A DNA stretch of 18,643 bases, taken from Saccoglossus kowalevskii. Taxonomy: Eukaryota > Hemichordata > Enteropneusta > Harrimaniidae. The notes below the pieces were generated by a model. That model did not search any database. It was not told the DNA's origin and worked only from the letters and a program-made list of their open reading frames with translations. Positions 8,615 to 18,643 of this stretch are shown here, in pieces (within the stretch, counting starts at the first letter, position 1; the number at the start of each line of letters is the position of its first letter). The position numbers and the translations under genes were made by a program. The stretch lies in the NCBI RefSeq assembly GCF_000003605.2, contig NW_003151782.1, positions 23,757-42,399 on the forward strand, written 5' to 3'.

Positions 8615-9212
8615 TTATATTAGTTTCTTCGCCGTGTATATGGGAAGCACTTCTACGTTGTTTGAATTGCGACAGGAATAATAAATTGAGCTGTTATTGT
8701 TACTTTAAAGTTATTCATTTCTAGACAAAAAAAATTCAATAAAAGCTCGAGAAGCTATCATTTGTATTTCAGCGCAGTTAAGTTAAACAAAGCATTGTTA
8801 TTTACAGTTTCACAGCGTGGCAATGTGAACTACTAGTACTTCCTCGAAGCATACGAAATGAATCATGTAAGCAGAAATGTCAATACGTGTATGTAAGGGC
8901 AGTGGGTCTTAGGGTCGGCTAATCATGCCACAAAAACACTCGCACTAGAGCATAGCATAGATTAGTCCCCCCAGGGTACACGAATATATACTGCATACAA
9001 ACAGAAACAATGGTCGAGGTTACTTGTAAATGTCACTGTTATACAATACCCCGAGATTTATGTTGCGCAACAATTTCTAATTTTACCCCCTTGTTCGATA
9101 AATGGATGAGTGGGAATGGATTCAGCATAACCTAGACAATACATCATGATGAATAACATCAATGGTTATATAAACTCACTATGACCTAATCAATTGTAAA
9201 ACAACGTCGAGA
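8615..9212. other. Intergenic stretch, nothing assigned
   Basis: No coding, RNA or repeat signal that I can support. Confidence 0.5.
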
Positions 9213-9239
9213 CATAGACCCTTTACTGGAGGGTCTATG
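9213..9239. repeat. Perfect 10-bp hairpin with 7-nt loop
   Basis: CATAGACCCT and AGGGTCTATG flank TTACTGG. The compact perfect stem may be a fragment of a foldback repeat or a structured RNA element. Confidence 0.75.
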
Positions 9240-10675
9240 GTTGAGACACGTAATGGAATAATAAAATTGGGACAATGGAAGCCAGTGTTTGCCATGACTC
9301 GCACAATACGTCTGTGTAATGGATCACAATATGTCACGGTGTGAGAGAAATACCAATACCGGAGGATATGCACATGCGAATAAGGAAATACAAAAAAAAA
9401 AAAAAACACTCTTGCGTATATACTAGTACTTGTATAATACAAGCGAGCAACAGATTGTTATTATGTTCTAGTGTTGGATTACTCCATATTGATTCGGATA
9501 TTTGTTCTAATAATTAATCACAAGTCTTAAAACTTAATTTTGCTGTCATCACCATCGAGCAAAGAGAAAATAATGCAAATATAGTGCAAGTTCTAACTTG
9601 TACACCTAGTGGTACACCGTGGCTTATTTTTCATCTCAGTGTTGTAATATTAGCGTTGTGTCATATGTTGGTCGTATATCAAGTTACACAATACTACAGG
9701 TCGGTTTCGTCTTGAATGTATCCAATCATGATAACAGTATATGTTACCACTGGTGTCGCTGTTACAGAATATCCAACATTAATTATACAAATATTTATCT
9801 GTTTACTTGAAACGCTGTCATTAGAGACAATGGCACGAAGAACGCTCTACACTGGCTGAACGCAGTAGAACAACTATTTCGCAAATAGCTGCCATATTGA
9901 AGACCATTGCAGTGTACAGGTTATCCCTCGTGAATAACAAACTAACATTATAATATTCTAATATGTAAGCAATTTGTTGGCAGATGGTTTGCATATTTAT
10001 TCGTTTTTAATATGCACGAACATATTAGACTACACCTCACAGTCACAGTTCTTTTACTGTCTGTTTTGTAACGTTAAGTATAGCGCCATAATCGATGCAA
10101 AATGTCCCGTTTCAAATAAATACTATATACTATACTTATTTTCATTATAAACTTGCGCTTTCTATGTATATTTGGTTCTTTCGCGAGGTATAGTTCTATT
10201 TAGGCGATGTTTAATTGAGCTTACCGTAAAAATCCTGTACACATTTAGAAACGCATACAGCCGATGTCCTTTTAAGTGTACATGGTTCAGGTTTCGCCAA
10301 TGGCGTAGTTTAGATTTAGTGCGCGTGGCACTTACTGGGACACGGCCGACACTAATGGTCAATGAGCTGAGAGCACACTCGACGTGTTTGGATTATCAGA
10401 ATAATTTAATAGTCTACTCAAACAAACTTGAGAACCAGGAAATCCGGCACACCACGACTCCGAAACAAATCTCTACTAAGCTTAGAAGAAGGATGCAATG
10501 ACAAAATTAAGTGTTTAAAAACGAAAATATGAAATGGCTAATCTTTTATAAGGAGAAGGTCACCTGGCTGAGCAAACGAACAGCCGAACGCAAACACGTC
10601 GGTCCTGTGCCGCGGCCATTGGGAATTCATTTTTCAACACTTTCGAATTTGTACACTTCTAAACTTCGCCATTGC
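9240..10675. other. Intergenic stretch, nothing assigned
   Basis: Contains an A-run (9391-9406) and several frames of 60-110 codons on both strands, such as 10172-10501, with no motif, signal peptide or splice support. Confidence 0.5.
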
Positions 10676-11140
10676 GATACATACTTGTACCTGATTGCGT
10701 TACCATGGAAATATAAACAGAGCTCAATTGTATAACATACATGCGTACTAATGGTTCCTAGCACAAATCCTGCCATGAGACGGGGGCTTTAATGAGAGTG
10801 AAGTATGTGTTCGTGATCTCAACAGCGTTTTTCCATAACTGTAATAATATCAGCGGCATCAACGGAGTAAGACATGTCCCACTCTACCGGTGTTCTATTG
10901 TTGTAACATCGGTTTACGTGCACTCAATAAATGCAACCAATTGGATTTGAAGTACGTGATGACACTGATAATAAAAACTACATTGGTCGGGTCATGTTAA
11001 GTCGAGTAAGGTCAGTTAAGTTGTGCAAATACTGTGTGACGTGTTTTTCTCAAGTCGGCTGATGACATCCAAATAACATCTCTTCGTGCCACGGCTGACT
11101 TGATTAGCCTAATGTGCATACTAGAATGTCCGTGGTTATA
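10676..11140 (+). repeat. Degenerate dispersed repeat, copy B
   Basis: Same-orientation relative of 7215-7590, about 3.46 kb away; copy B is longer through internal indels. Strongest match is GTGATCT.AACAGC with the following ~150 bp. Confidence 0.55.
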
Positions 11141-12821
11141 TGCCATAGCCTGGATATGACACGGTAAACATAAAAATAAAATACCAACAAATCCGGAAAA
11201 AAATACTAGAATCCGAGATACGCGTATTTAAAACGACAATTTGTTGGTTGCGCCACAGTGGAGAGACTGTCACGTTGGTTGCGCATATAAACTATTAACG
11301 CTTGTAGTTTACATCATCACGTGACCATGATTTAACGGTATCTAATCTATTCCTTCTCACCTATTTTTCTCCTCCTTTACTCCCCTTGCTTTTAAACTGA
11401 CTTACTGATCAACAACGAGGGCCAGATTTTCACGTGATCTTAGCATATATATATATACATACATATAAACACATCGCTATGTATTCATTCACTAATATGA
11501 CTATCGCCTAAATTCATATTCAGCCAGTGTGGTTGACAACTAGATTGCGTCCGTATCTGACTGAAGTGTCCAATGTACTTTAGTTCAAACCCGTTACCTG
11601 TGATCATGTCATGGATACATTCAATTTCAACTTTCAAGTCCGTTGCTGTGCTTTGCGTGGCAGCCAAGGAAGATATCATTGGAACTACCCAGGCGTATGT
11701 TTATAAAATTTGACAAATGAAAAACGCCGTGTGAAATGTATTTGAGGAAGAATGAAACATACAAACAGACCAGCGCACATTGTTGGACTATATCAACCAG
11801 AACTACTGGGAAAAACGTTCTATTGTGGAAACACGATTTCTATCTCTACAGACATGTACGGCTCATTGTTGCACACGCGGCAACATTCTCCATTATAGGT
11901 GTTCGTTCACCACGTGTCTCTTACTATAAACATGATTCTGCGTGTGTTTTTTTTTAAATCTATGTCATAATAAACCTAGTAGTATGTCAGGATGTAGAAA
12001 CAAGCACACTGGGAATTTGTGGTCGACAACAATATTTTCTAGCTATTTCATTGCGAGGTATTATATCTTGTTGCATGATATATCCCGACCAGCTATCTCA
12101 TTTGCTGCCGCAAAGGTCAGTATAGCATGGATTAAAAAATATAAATAAATTGCTGAAAACGCACCCCTTCAGGGATATTGTGAATAAAAAACACAAAAAG
12201 GCGAGTATGTAAGATTTTGACAAGTTTCACGACTATCACGCATGCGCAGTCACGAGTAATACCTATTACACTATACTAAGCTTATTTTAAAAGTTATCCC
12301 GAGACACAGAAATAACTTTAAAGCACAAAAAAAAACAAAAAAAAACATGTTCAACAGTGGTTAAATCTCTGAGGTAAAATGAAAGGTCATATAGACACAT
12401 CTATTGGGAGCGCAAATTCGGACCCGTATCTCTGCATTGCGTGGTTAATTCGTGCAGCTTCTTGTTAGAGGTAACGTCCATATATACGTACGTCTGATTG
12501 TATTTTGAGAATTGACAAAACTTCCTGGTTCACGGACCAGTCACTGTAAACTGAACCCCATACACTCAAGGGTCGCCCTTTTATGGCGCGCAACGCTCGT
12601 ACCGGACAATGTTGCCCAATTCAGTTGACAGAATGGTCCAACAACGTGGTATTCACGTTTGAGGTCTACTTCCAAACGCGAAACATCGTGTATTCAACAA
12701 CGGCATGTATAATTGAAACATACGCTCGACTAATTGGAACGACGTATTCGGGCATTTGAAATGCAGGTATATTATTAAATTGTTCAAAAATGAATTTCCC
12801 ATTCTTGAAAAACCCCCACTT
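11141..12821. other. Intergenic stretch with a short (TA)n/(CATA)n tract
   Basis: A simple TA/CATA repeat lies at 11444-11468 and an A-rich C-interrupted run near 12327-12346. Small frames at 11485-12148 and 12666-12863 show no protein features. Confidence 0.5.
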
Positions 12822-13062
12822 CCTGCGAATAGTTCCTGTTTGTAGTTCCTGTAAGTAGACCAATGAGTAATTCCTGTAAGTAGTTGCAGTAAGTAGATTA
12901 TGTGTGTTGTTTCTGTAAGTCGTTCCTGTAAGTAGTTCGAGTTAGTAGTTCATGACTGAGTAGTTCCTGTAAGTAGTGTCTCTCAGTAGCTCATGTAAGT
13001 TGTTCCTGTAAGAAGTTCAAGTTCTGCGAGTAGTTTATGTAGGTAGTTCCTGTAAGTTGTTT
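12822..13062 (+). repeat. Minisatellite, ~16-bp unit GTAGTTCCTGTAAGTA
   Basis: About fifteen degenerate head-to-tail units. Eight carry an intact GTAAGT, the core 5' splice-site (U1-complementary) hexamer. Confidence 0.85.
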
Positions 13063-13949
13063 ATCTGCGCTTTATACGTTATTAATGACTGTGTTACCGT
13101 GAAATATAATTATAAAAGTGTTATCTTATGTTTGAAAAAATAAAATAACAATTATATCTTATTTGTATACAACAATATTTTAATAAATAACTATGTATAA
13201 GCTGTCTGTGTCACTTGTGGAATTTGAACAAAAGAAATACCTCATGTTAAGATTGTATCCCCACTTAGTAAATATGTAAGATATCACCCCAGAACATACT
13301 AAAACATAAAATGTGTTAAAGTGGTGTTGTTTTAGCTAAAAAAATATGTTATAAGTAGAAATTCTGGATCATTTCCCGTTTATTTTGGAAGAGTCGGAGG
13401 GTCTTATGTTTTTGACAACTGAAACACACCTAAAATGTAACCGAGCTTTAAAGACAAAGCCCCCAACTCAGTGAGTGTCTGTTGTTTACATGTTGAGAGA
13501 CGTCCATATTCTGCAGTTACATTCTCCATTACCAATACACTATCCCACGGTTCGATGGTGTATATATTGGTACCTCGCAGATTTGCAAAGTGTGAATGCA
13601 ACTACATGTATTGGCAAATGAATAGTTATGCAATAGTGCATGTCAATCTTCAAGTTGCTTGGATGACGGTGCATTAGTGTCGTCAAAGACTCTGCGCATG
13701 TACTCGATGAGATGCACCATGGGATTACCAACAGGTAAAGCTTCCTTAAAAAACTACCGATAGCCTGAGATGTGCACGCAGATATCACAATGTGTCCTAT
13801 TATTTATATACGGACGGGCACAATAACATACACTCACACGGTAACAACGTTTCGGCACAGACGCAATGTGTTGACTGTGTGAATTCAACGTGAAAATACG
13901 AATCTAATTCGATGCTGTATCACTTTGTAGACGATTTACTGAAAGTACT
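13063..13949. other. AT-rich intergenic stretch, nothing assigned
   Basis: Overlapping frames on both strands at 13404-13788 look incidental. Confidence 0.5.
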
Positions 13950-13987
13950 TCTACCATGGCAACTGTTGTTACTTTTACCATGGCAAC
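13950..13987 (+). promoter_or_regulatory. Tandem pair of RFX X-box-like motifs
   Basis: TCTACCATGGCAAC (13950-13963) and TTTACCATGGCAAC (13974-13987) match the palindromic X-box consensus GTTRCCATGGYAAC at 12 and 13 of 14 positions, 24 bp apart. RFX factors bind such sites in animals; binding here is inferred only. Confidence 0.5.
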
Positions 13988-14797
13988 TGCCGATGCATGT
14001 TCGCAATTTCTGGTAGCGACGTAACACTAAACATACCTGACACTGTTTCGCTTGGCGATTATTTGGCATATTTTGTTCATGCAACGTAGAGGTGTCTGGA
14101 GAAATGACCGTGAGAAAGAGAAAACTGACAACATACTGTGGAGAAAATGGCGACCCTACAATTCCATCTTTACAAGTAAAGCAATTAAAATAAAAACCAC
14201 GGAGAAGGCAGGTTAATGAAGAGACACTAATATACAAAATGTATTCTGTCTGACACGATGTTTTACAGTCATGAACTTCTTTAGGAACTTTGATTCTTGT
14301 CCGAAGTTGTCTTCAGACTGATGGAAAGCTTGCAAGTCTGTGTGCATTTTGACCCATAATTTCTGTTATAAAATGTAAGTATGTTAGGCGATTCTTGTAA
14401 GACAGCTGTTTTGGGTGCCACGTTTGTTCGTTTTAGTTAGTTTCGGCTCGACTCTTTATTGGACCGAGATCGAGTTTTTTTCGGCACGTACAGTCTCGTA
14501 CCCGAACGTTCACAAACACATTTCGACGGTTTCAACGCTCGCACGTGTCGACTGGGCTCTCTAACGTGAACGATCATGCCGCAAAATCAAAGTTGGGACT
14601 GTGGGCACACTCAGGGAAATGCACGACAACCTATTACCTCACGGTCATTACAAAACTATCTGGTTATCAAGCGGTCGACACTAAAGGACTCTGCATATTG
14701 TTTTAAGGATTTTATTAACTTCAAATTAATATGTGCTGGTTCTTCACTGTTTTAACTTTTAAATTTTTACCGTAATATTTAAATAATACAATACAGT
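13988..14797. other. Intergenic stretch, nothing assigned
   Basis: A 105-codon minus-strand frame (13920-14237) overlaps the X-box pair and has no recognisable features. Confidence 0.45.
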
Positions 14798-14820
14798 AAA
14801 ACAAAACAAAACAAAACAAA
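14798..14820 (+). repeat. (CAAAA)n microsatellite
   Basis: Four perfect CAAAA-type units inside AT-rich DNA. Confidence 0.85.
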
Positions 14821-16378
14821 TTTTAACTTATTTTAATTTGGCAAATTTTCTCAAAAAGTAAATCGCTCACCCCGAACGTCGGCAATTTGAAAATAAATTC
14901 CTGGTCCCACTGTCATCTACACTTGGCGTCATACTAAGGCTGACTTGTGAAGGTAAAACTACGTTATCTTCACACTGGCTATAATTTATATGTACTTATT
15001 TTTTGTTGTTATATACACACAATGTGGCGTGTGATATTTACTAGGTGATAATTGGTAATATATGGTGTGTGGTATACTTGTTGGTTTGTGCAATTTATGC
15101 GAATATTAATATCCGTGCCGTAGATGTCGGTGTCTTGCTGGGCAACATCATATTCCCATTATAAAGTATTTTAAAGATAGTTAACAGTTCACGACACGAG
15201 TAACCCATGCAATTATAAAGAGAATGCCGTCGTGAAAAATTATCTCCATGGTAACGTTTTTGGTGTTTCCCTGCCACCCTTGTGTAAATAATTGCCTTAT
15301 CGATGATTGTTTATTGGGAATTCTCGTAGGACCAGTCATAAACATACCATCGTTGCCTATACACAATCACTGAACAGCGAGCATAGTCATAGACCTTAAA
15401 ATACTTGTAAGCTCTGTGGTGTAGTTATGTCTATTAGCACTGGGATTAACCAGTCAAAGAGTGCTATGCCATACACTACATGAATAAAATTCAAGTGCCA
15501 TACCCTGACTTCCCTTTGTTTGCGGTTATTGTCAGTCGTTTTAGTCGAGTTACTCCCACACTGCCCATTCACGTGCAACACTGGGCGACATTCGCATTTA
15601 CATCGTACTGGAGCAGACACACAGGACGCATCGCTTACCAGCTGTATTTGCATTATTTACATGAGAAATCAAGTAAGTATAGGATAGAGTTATTTTACAC
15701 GTACCAAGTCGACGGCAGGCAATTCCAGCGACTTATATAGTTGCTTATGCCATGGAGGTAATACCTACGGTGTATTTCAGTTATCATCACTGTTTGTTTG
15801 ACGAGTGAACAATGTCGGAGACAATAATCTGTTTTGTGGCGAGGCGGAATCATGTACTCCAACGTAGATTAAGGTTATTCGGACGGGCTGTATCCGCTGG
15901 TACGCACGCATACAGTGTACGTGTATTATTTTATTGGTGACACACTCTGTACCCAGCTAATTATAACTCATTAAACTTAAGACTTATACATTCCACCAAC
16001 AGGAGCCGGATATCCTAGCAATCCGACTCAATGTGTCCACTTATGTCCGACACTCCTAGCAGTATAAGACCGTAAAAAAATAGGTGAAGTCTCCGTGCCT
16101 TAAACTACATCAACACTTCGTATCAGCACTTCGTATCTACACTAGATATACGGTGTGGATACGTGAGTCGATTATTCCCAAACAACAAGTGTTCAATGCA
16201 AAACATATGCAGGGTGGATAAATGCGGTGATAGGGAAATTAAGATACAACTAGAATATTGAAACTCTACAGAACTGTTTCATAATGTACAAGTACCTCAC
16301 TCATCAGTAGCTTATATATTTAACGATTCACTGCACCAACGAGCATACTTAATACACTTCGCAAATTAACATATCGAT
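14821..16378. other. Intergenic stretch with short unassigned frames and one imperfect hairpin
   Basis: CGTATCTACAC (16132-16142) and GTGTGGATACG (16153-16163) pair with one mismatch around a 10-nt loop, next to a direct repeat of ACTTCGTATC. A Cys-rich minus-strand frame around 15558-15641 is noted among the findings. Confidence 0.5.
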
Positions 16379-16790
16379 TTAACCTATAGTGCTTGCTTTT
16401 GGTTTGTGTCGGCAAAATGATACGAGTTCATTTCTTTTGTTCAGTGTAAAGTAATGGGGTCTAAAAGTTGTGATAAATTTGTCCTTCTAGCATAAAATAC
16501 GGCGTTTGTTCGAAGTATTATATGGGTTCCCGTGAGCAAGAATTGTCTATGTTATTCATGATATTGAGTGACCAAACATGTGCTTACTCAGTCCTGTCGC
16601 ATTTTCAGAGACCTTATTACGAAATGAAGCCGTGTGATTTCTGTATCTTGTTTGAAATTCATTTCCAATAATTCCGCCATTTTTTTGCTTGTTTTGTTGT
16701 CTAATCGCATAACGTTTGCTTTCTGCATGACGCCAGTCTGTAAACACTTTCCGTCAAGTGGGCAAGCCGAGTCGAGTCTGGCAATTACAT
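16379..16790 (-). pseudogene. Penelope-like retroelement remnant: Cys motif and GIY-YIG endonuclease end
   Basis: On the minus strand 16764-16690 reads a CPLDGKC motif followed by a segment ending RLDNKTSK. After a frameshift at an A7 run (about 16681-16687), the frame ending at 16379 reads GNEFQTRYRNHTASFRN (16666-16616), ATGLSKHMF, ILAHGNPYNTSNKRR, and finally TLNKRNELVSFCRH before a TAA at 16379-16381. These blocks, in this order, are typical of the C-terminal GIY-YIG region of Penelope-like elements. The YIG position reads IIG. In-frame stops lie at 16556-16558 (TGA), 16547-16549 (TAG) and 16487-16489 (TAG). The reverse transcriptase is missing upstream, so this is a dead 5'-truncated copy. 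Confidence 0.85.
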
Positions 16791-16910
16791 AGCTTATTTA
16801 CTTCCGCGTTGTCGGTCGTGGTGTTCTTATCAGTCGTTATCAGAGTTTGTTTTTACCCTTAATTGTGTGTTTATGGTGTCCATACAACTATAGCTGATAT
16901 AATTTCTATT

Positions 16911-17099
16911 TCAAATTTTCCTGATATATATATACAAGCAGCTCTCAGTAATAAGTTCAGCCAAGATAGGATCATCTGCCAGCCCGAGTAACGATATCAA
17001 AAACTGTTTAGTTGTATGTGAAGTGAGCTTTCTGTGTTTGTCCACAGTCCCTATGTGGTCTGTCCTACGGAATAGACAGTCTATAATTTCTTTTCGCAT
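16911..17099 (-). CDS. Hypothetical first coding exon downstream of a CpG-rich promoter (uncertain)
   Basis: An ATG at 17099 in ACAATGCG context opens a frame beginning MRKEIIDCLFRRTDHIGTVD, with an amphipathic middle (K-Q-F-L-I-S-L-L-G-L-A-D-D-P-I-L-A-E-L-I). It runs into a TATATA tract where a GTATAT could act as a donor near 16930. It lies just downstream, on the same strand, of the CpG-rich segment. I do not recognise the protein and see no matching second exon before the retroelement remnant. It could be chance. Confidence 0.22.
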   Translation of the reverse strand: MRKEIIDCLFRRTDHIGTVDKHRKLTSHTTKQFLISLLGLADDPILAELITESCLYIYIRKI

Positions 17100-17139
17100 T
17101 GTCACTATTGCTATATCTGTCGTTTAAAGCACTGGCGCT

Positions 17140-17487
17140 ACAGTCGCCACACCTCGTCGTGTTCTGTATTCTCGGCGGGGGCATCCGGGCATTTTCACCG
17201 CATGGCAACCATCACGGTGAAAACAAAGGCCGAAAATTCTCAAAAAACGGTACTTTGGGATGGTTGTTGTTTTCTCGAATTTTCACCGGCTCTTCGCTCG
17301 GCGTTCCGCGTTCTTCAGCAGCGCGCACAGAGCACATAGAAATACGTAGTACATTAGTGCGCGTCTTAGCAACGTGAACGTCTTGTGACGTAGCTCCGCC
17401 CCCAAGTATAGCACTCATGGCTACGTATACAAATGCGTGCCAAATACATTGTTTACGTGAAATTCGAACACGCGTTGCATAACGACT
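17140..17487 (-). promoter_or_regulatory. CpG-rich promoter-like segment with GC box and CRE-like site
   Basis: Roughly three dozen CpGs in ~390 bp (17110-17500), far above the surroundings. Contains CCGCCCCC (17396-17403, Sp1-type GC box), TGACGTAG (17386-17393, CRE-like), ATGGCAAC (17202-17209, RFX half-site) and three copies of TTTTCACCG (17192-17200 +, 17215-17223 -, 17280-17288 +). No TATA box. Direction is inferred from the minus-strand frame below it. Confidence 0.4.
17406..17487 (-). repeat. Dispersed repeat, copy 2 (inverted relative to 6234-6306)
   Basis: The reverse complement carries CGCGTGTTCGAATTTCA, AAACAATGTATTTG and TATACGTAGCCATGAGT in the same order as copy 1. It has a 10-bp insertion before TATACGT and lacks a 4-bp insertion found in copy 1. 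Confidence 0.65.
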
Positions 17488-18643
17488 GTAGCGCTTAATT
17501 TGGCAAGTAAATCAATCCTTAGCTGAAAATAAATTAGCGCAGTCGTCAAAACATTTTCGCTCATCTGATTATTTTGTGGAAGCAACTTGTATAAAAGCAC
17601 CCAGTTCATGCCGTTGATGGCGTATATTGTCGGCCATACCCTGATAAATGCTATTTTAAAGATGTTTTAAAGGTGTTTTTCATGCCAATCTGCAGTAAAG
17701 TGTTTTATCATATGCAGCACAGACAACATAGTATTTGCTTGATAAAAGTAAATTAACGATGCAACGCACAGCATACGTGCGCATGCTAAAAATTGAAAGA
17801 GCACGTACGTTCACGTAATTCACTATTTCCCTAAATTGAACTAAAACATTATTTTTTGTACAAAAACAATATCGTGGATTACAATGAATCAGAATTCACG
17901 CAAAATGCGTATCAATACACAAAAACGTAAAAAGCGTATCTGTTTTCCGTCCGTGGAAAACTCCGCGAACAGACTTAAAACTAAATATATTGTTGAAAAA
18001 AAAAAGAAGTTTGGCATATCAGACAGGTTAAAAAGTCACTTGAGTACTATACTTCTATTTTAATAGTAGATGTGACCAAACACAAACATACCACGTGATA
18101 TCAGCTGACTGACAACACCCGGCGCGCATATCCTCTCCACTAACTCATCTTCATTTTGAAGAGACATGGGCTGTTTATTTGTCGATTTCTTTTTTTAAAT
18201 TTATGTAACATTGAACTAACATTATCTTCGTGGTAAAGAAATGTTAAATTTGCATGCATACTTGTATGCTTTTGGAGCCTGACGTGCTACCCGTAGTTTT
18301 TTTTTTCACAAAGTCATAATTTGGCTCAGTTTTATATGGGAACGAATACATTTTGATGAAAAGGAGCCCGTTGTCTTTTTATCGCGCACGTTTGAGAATA
18401 ACAAAAATACCGTTGACAAAATGAATATAGAGGGTGCATGCATAGCGACGTGCCAAGTAGTCTGAGAGATGTGCATGGCAACAAGCCAGTTCCCAGTTAC
18501 AGCTAACATCCTGGTATTGAGTTTGTTTGGCAATAACTTGGCTACAAGTATTAGTGAAAATAAATTGAAGTCAGACTCATAATTTGACCCTACCCATCCA
18601 ACCCCCGCAATTCTGTTGTTTATGCCCTCTTGATCACTATAGG
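17488..18643. other. Intergenic stretch, nothing assigned
   Basis: AT-rich, with short frames on the minus strand (17421-17609, 18306-18533) that show no protein features. One RFX half-site ATGGCAAC at 18475-18482. Confidence 0.5.

Noticed and set aside
8461-8724. Plus-strand frame rich in Arg, Thr, His and Ala
   Set aside because: Its composition is dictated by the A20 run and the CA/CG microsatellite.
10172-10501. 109-codon plus-strand frame
   Set aside because: Basic, no motif, overlapped by an antisense frame of similar length; likely chance.
17099-17377. 92-codon plus-strand frame through the CpG-rich segment
   Set aside because: High GC lowers stop-codon frequency, and the protein has no recognisable feature.

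Overview
The window looks like invertebrate animal (metazoan) nuclear DNA. It is AT-rich and mostly non-coding. The one convincing gene has short introns (317, 528 and 449 nt) with GT..AG borders and a strong animal-type start context. There are micro- and minisatellites, decayed retroelements and CpG-rich promoter-like patches, and no bacterial-style gene packing. A marine invertebrate is my best guess, but the sequence alone does not fix the phylum.

Positions 194-2654 (+) hold a four-exon gene that I can assemble with consistent splice phases, all introns being phase 1. It encodes a 386-residue secreted or surface protein: signal peptide, two diverged copies of a ~150-residue four-cysteine module, a Thr-rich stalk, and a short hydrophobic tail suggesting a GPI anchor. 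I do not recognise the family. Module 1 lies in a single exon; module 2 is split by an intron between its second and third cysteines. Intron 2 carries a cytosine-poor minisatellite and intron 3 an 11-bp hairpin.

Positions 3738-5475 are a degenerate tandem array of ~110-134 bp units, several carrying CArG-like boxes. A 1113-bp element (4071-5183) has TG..CA ends, 10-bp inverted termini and a 5-bp target duplication, and sits inside one unit. It is best read as a solo LTR.

Positions 5476-16378 have no convincing gene. They contain a CpG-rich patch with a good TATA box (6341), a degenerate direct repeat (7215-7590 and 10676-11140), a 20-A run plus a 69-bp alternating purine-pyrimidine tract (8521-8614), a perfect hairpin (9213-9239), a minisatellite full of GTAAGT hexamers (12822-13062), and a pair of RFX X-box-like motifs (13950-13987).

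Positions 16379-16790 (-) hold a decayed 3' end of a Penelope-like retroelement (Cys motif plus GIY-YIG nuclease region), with in-frame stops and one frameshift. Positions 17140-17487 are a CpG-rich, promoter-like segment with a GC box and a CRE-like site. It may drive a minus-strand transcript with a possible short first coding exon at 16911-17099. Part of this segment is an inverted copy of sequence near 6240. The last ~1.1 kb shows nothing I can assign.
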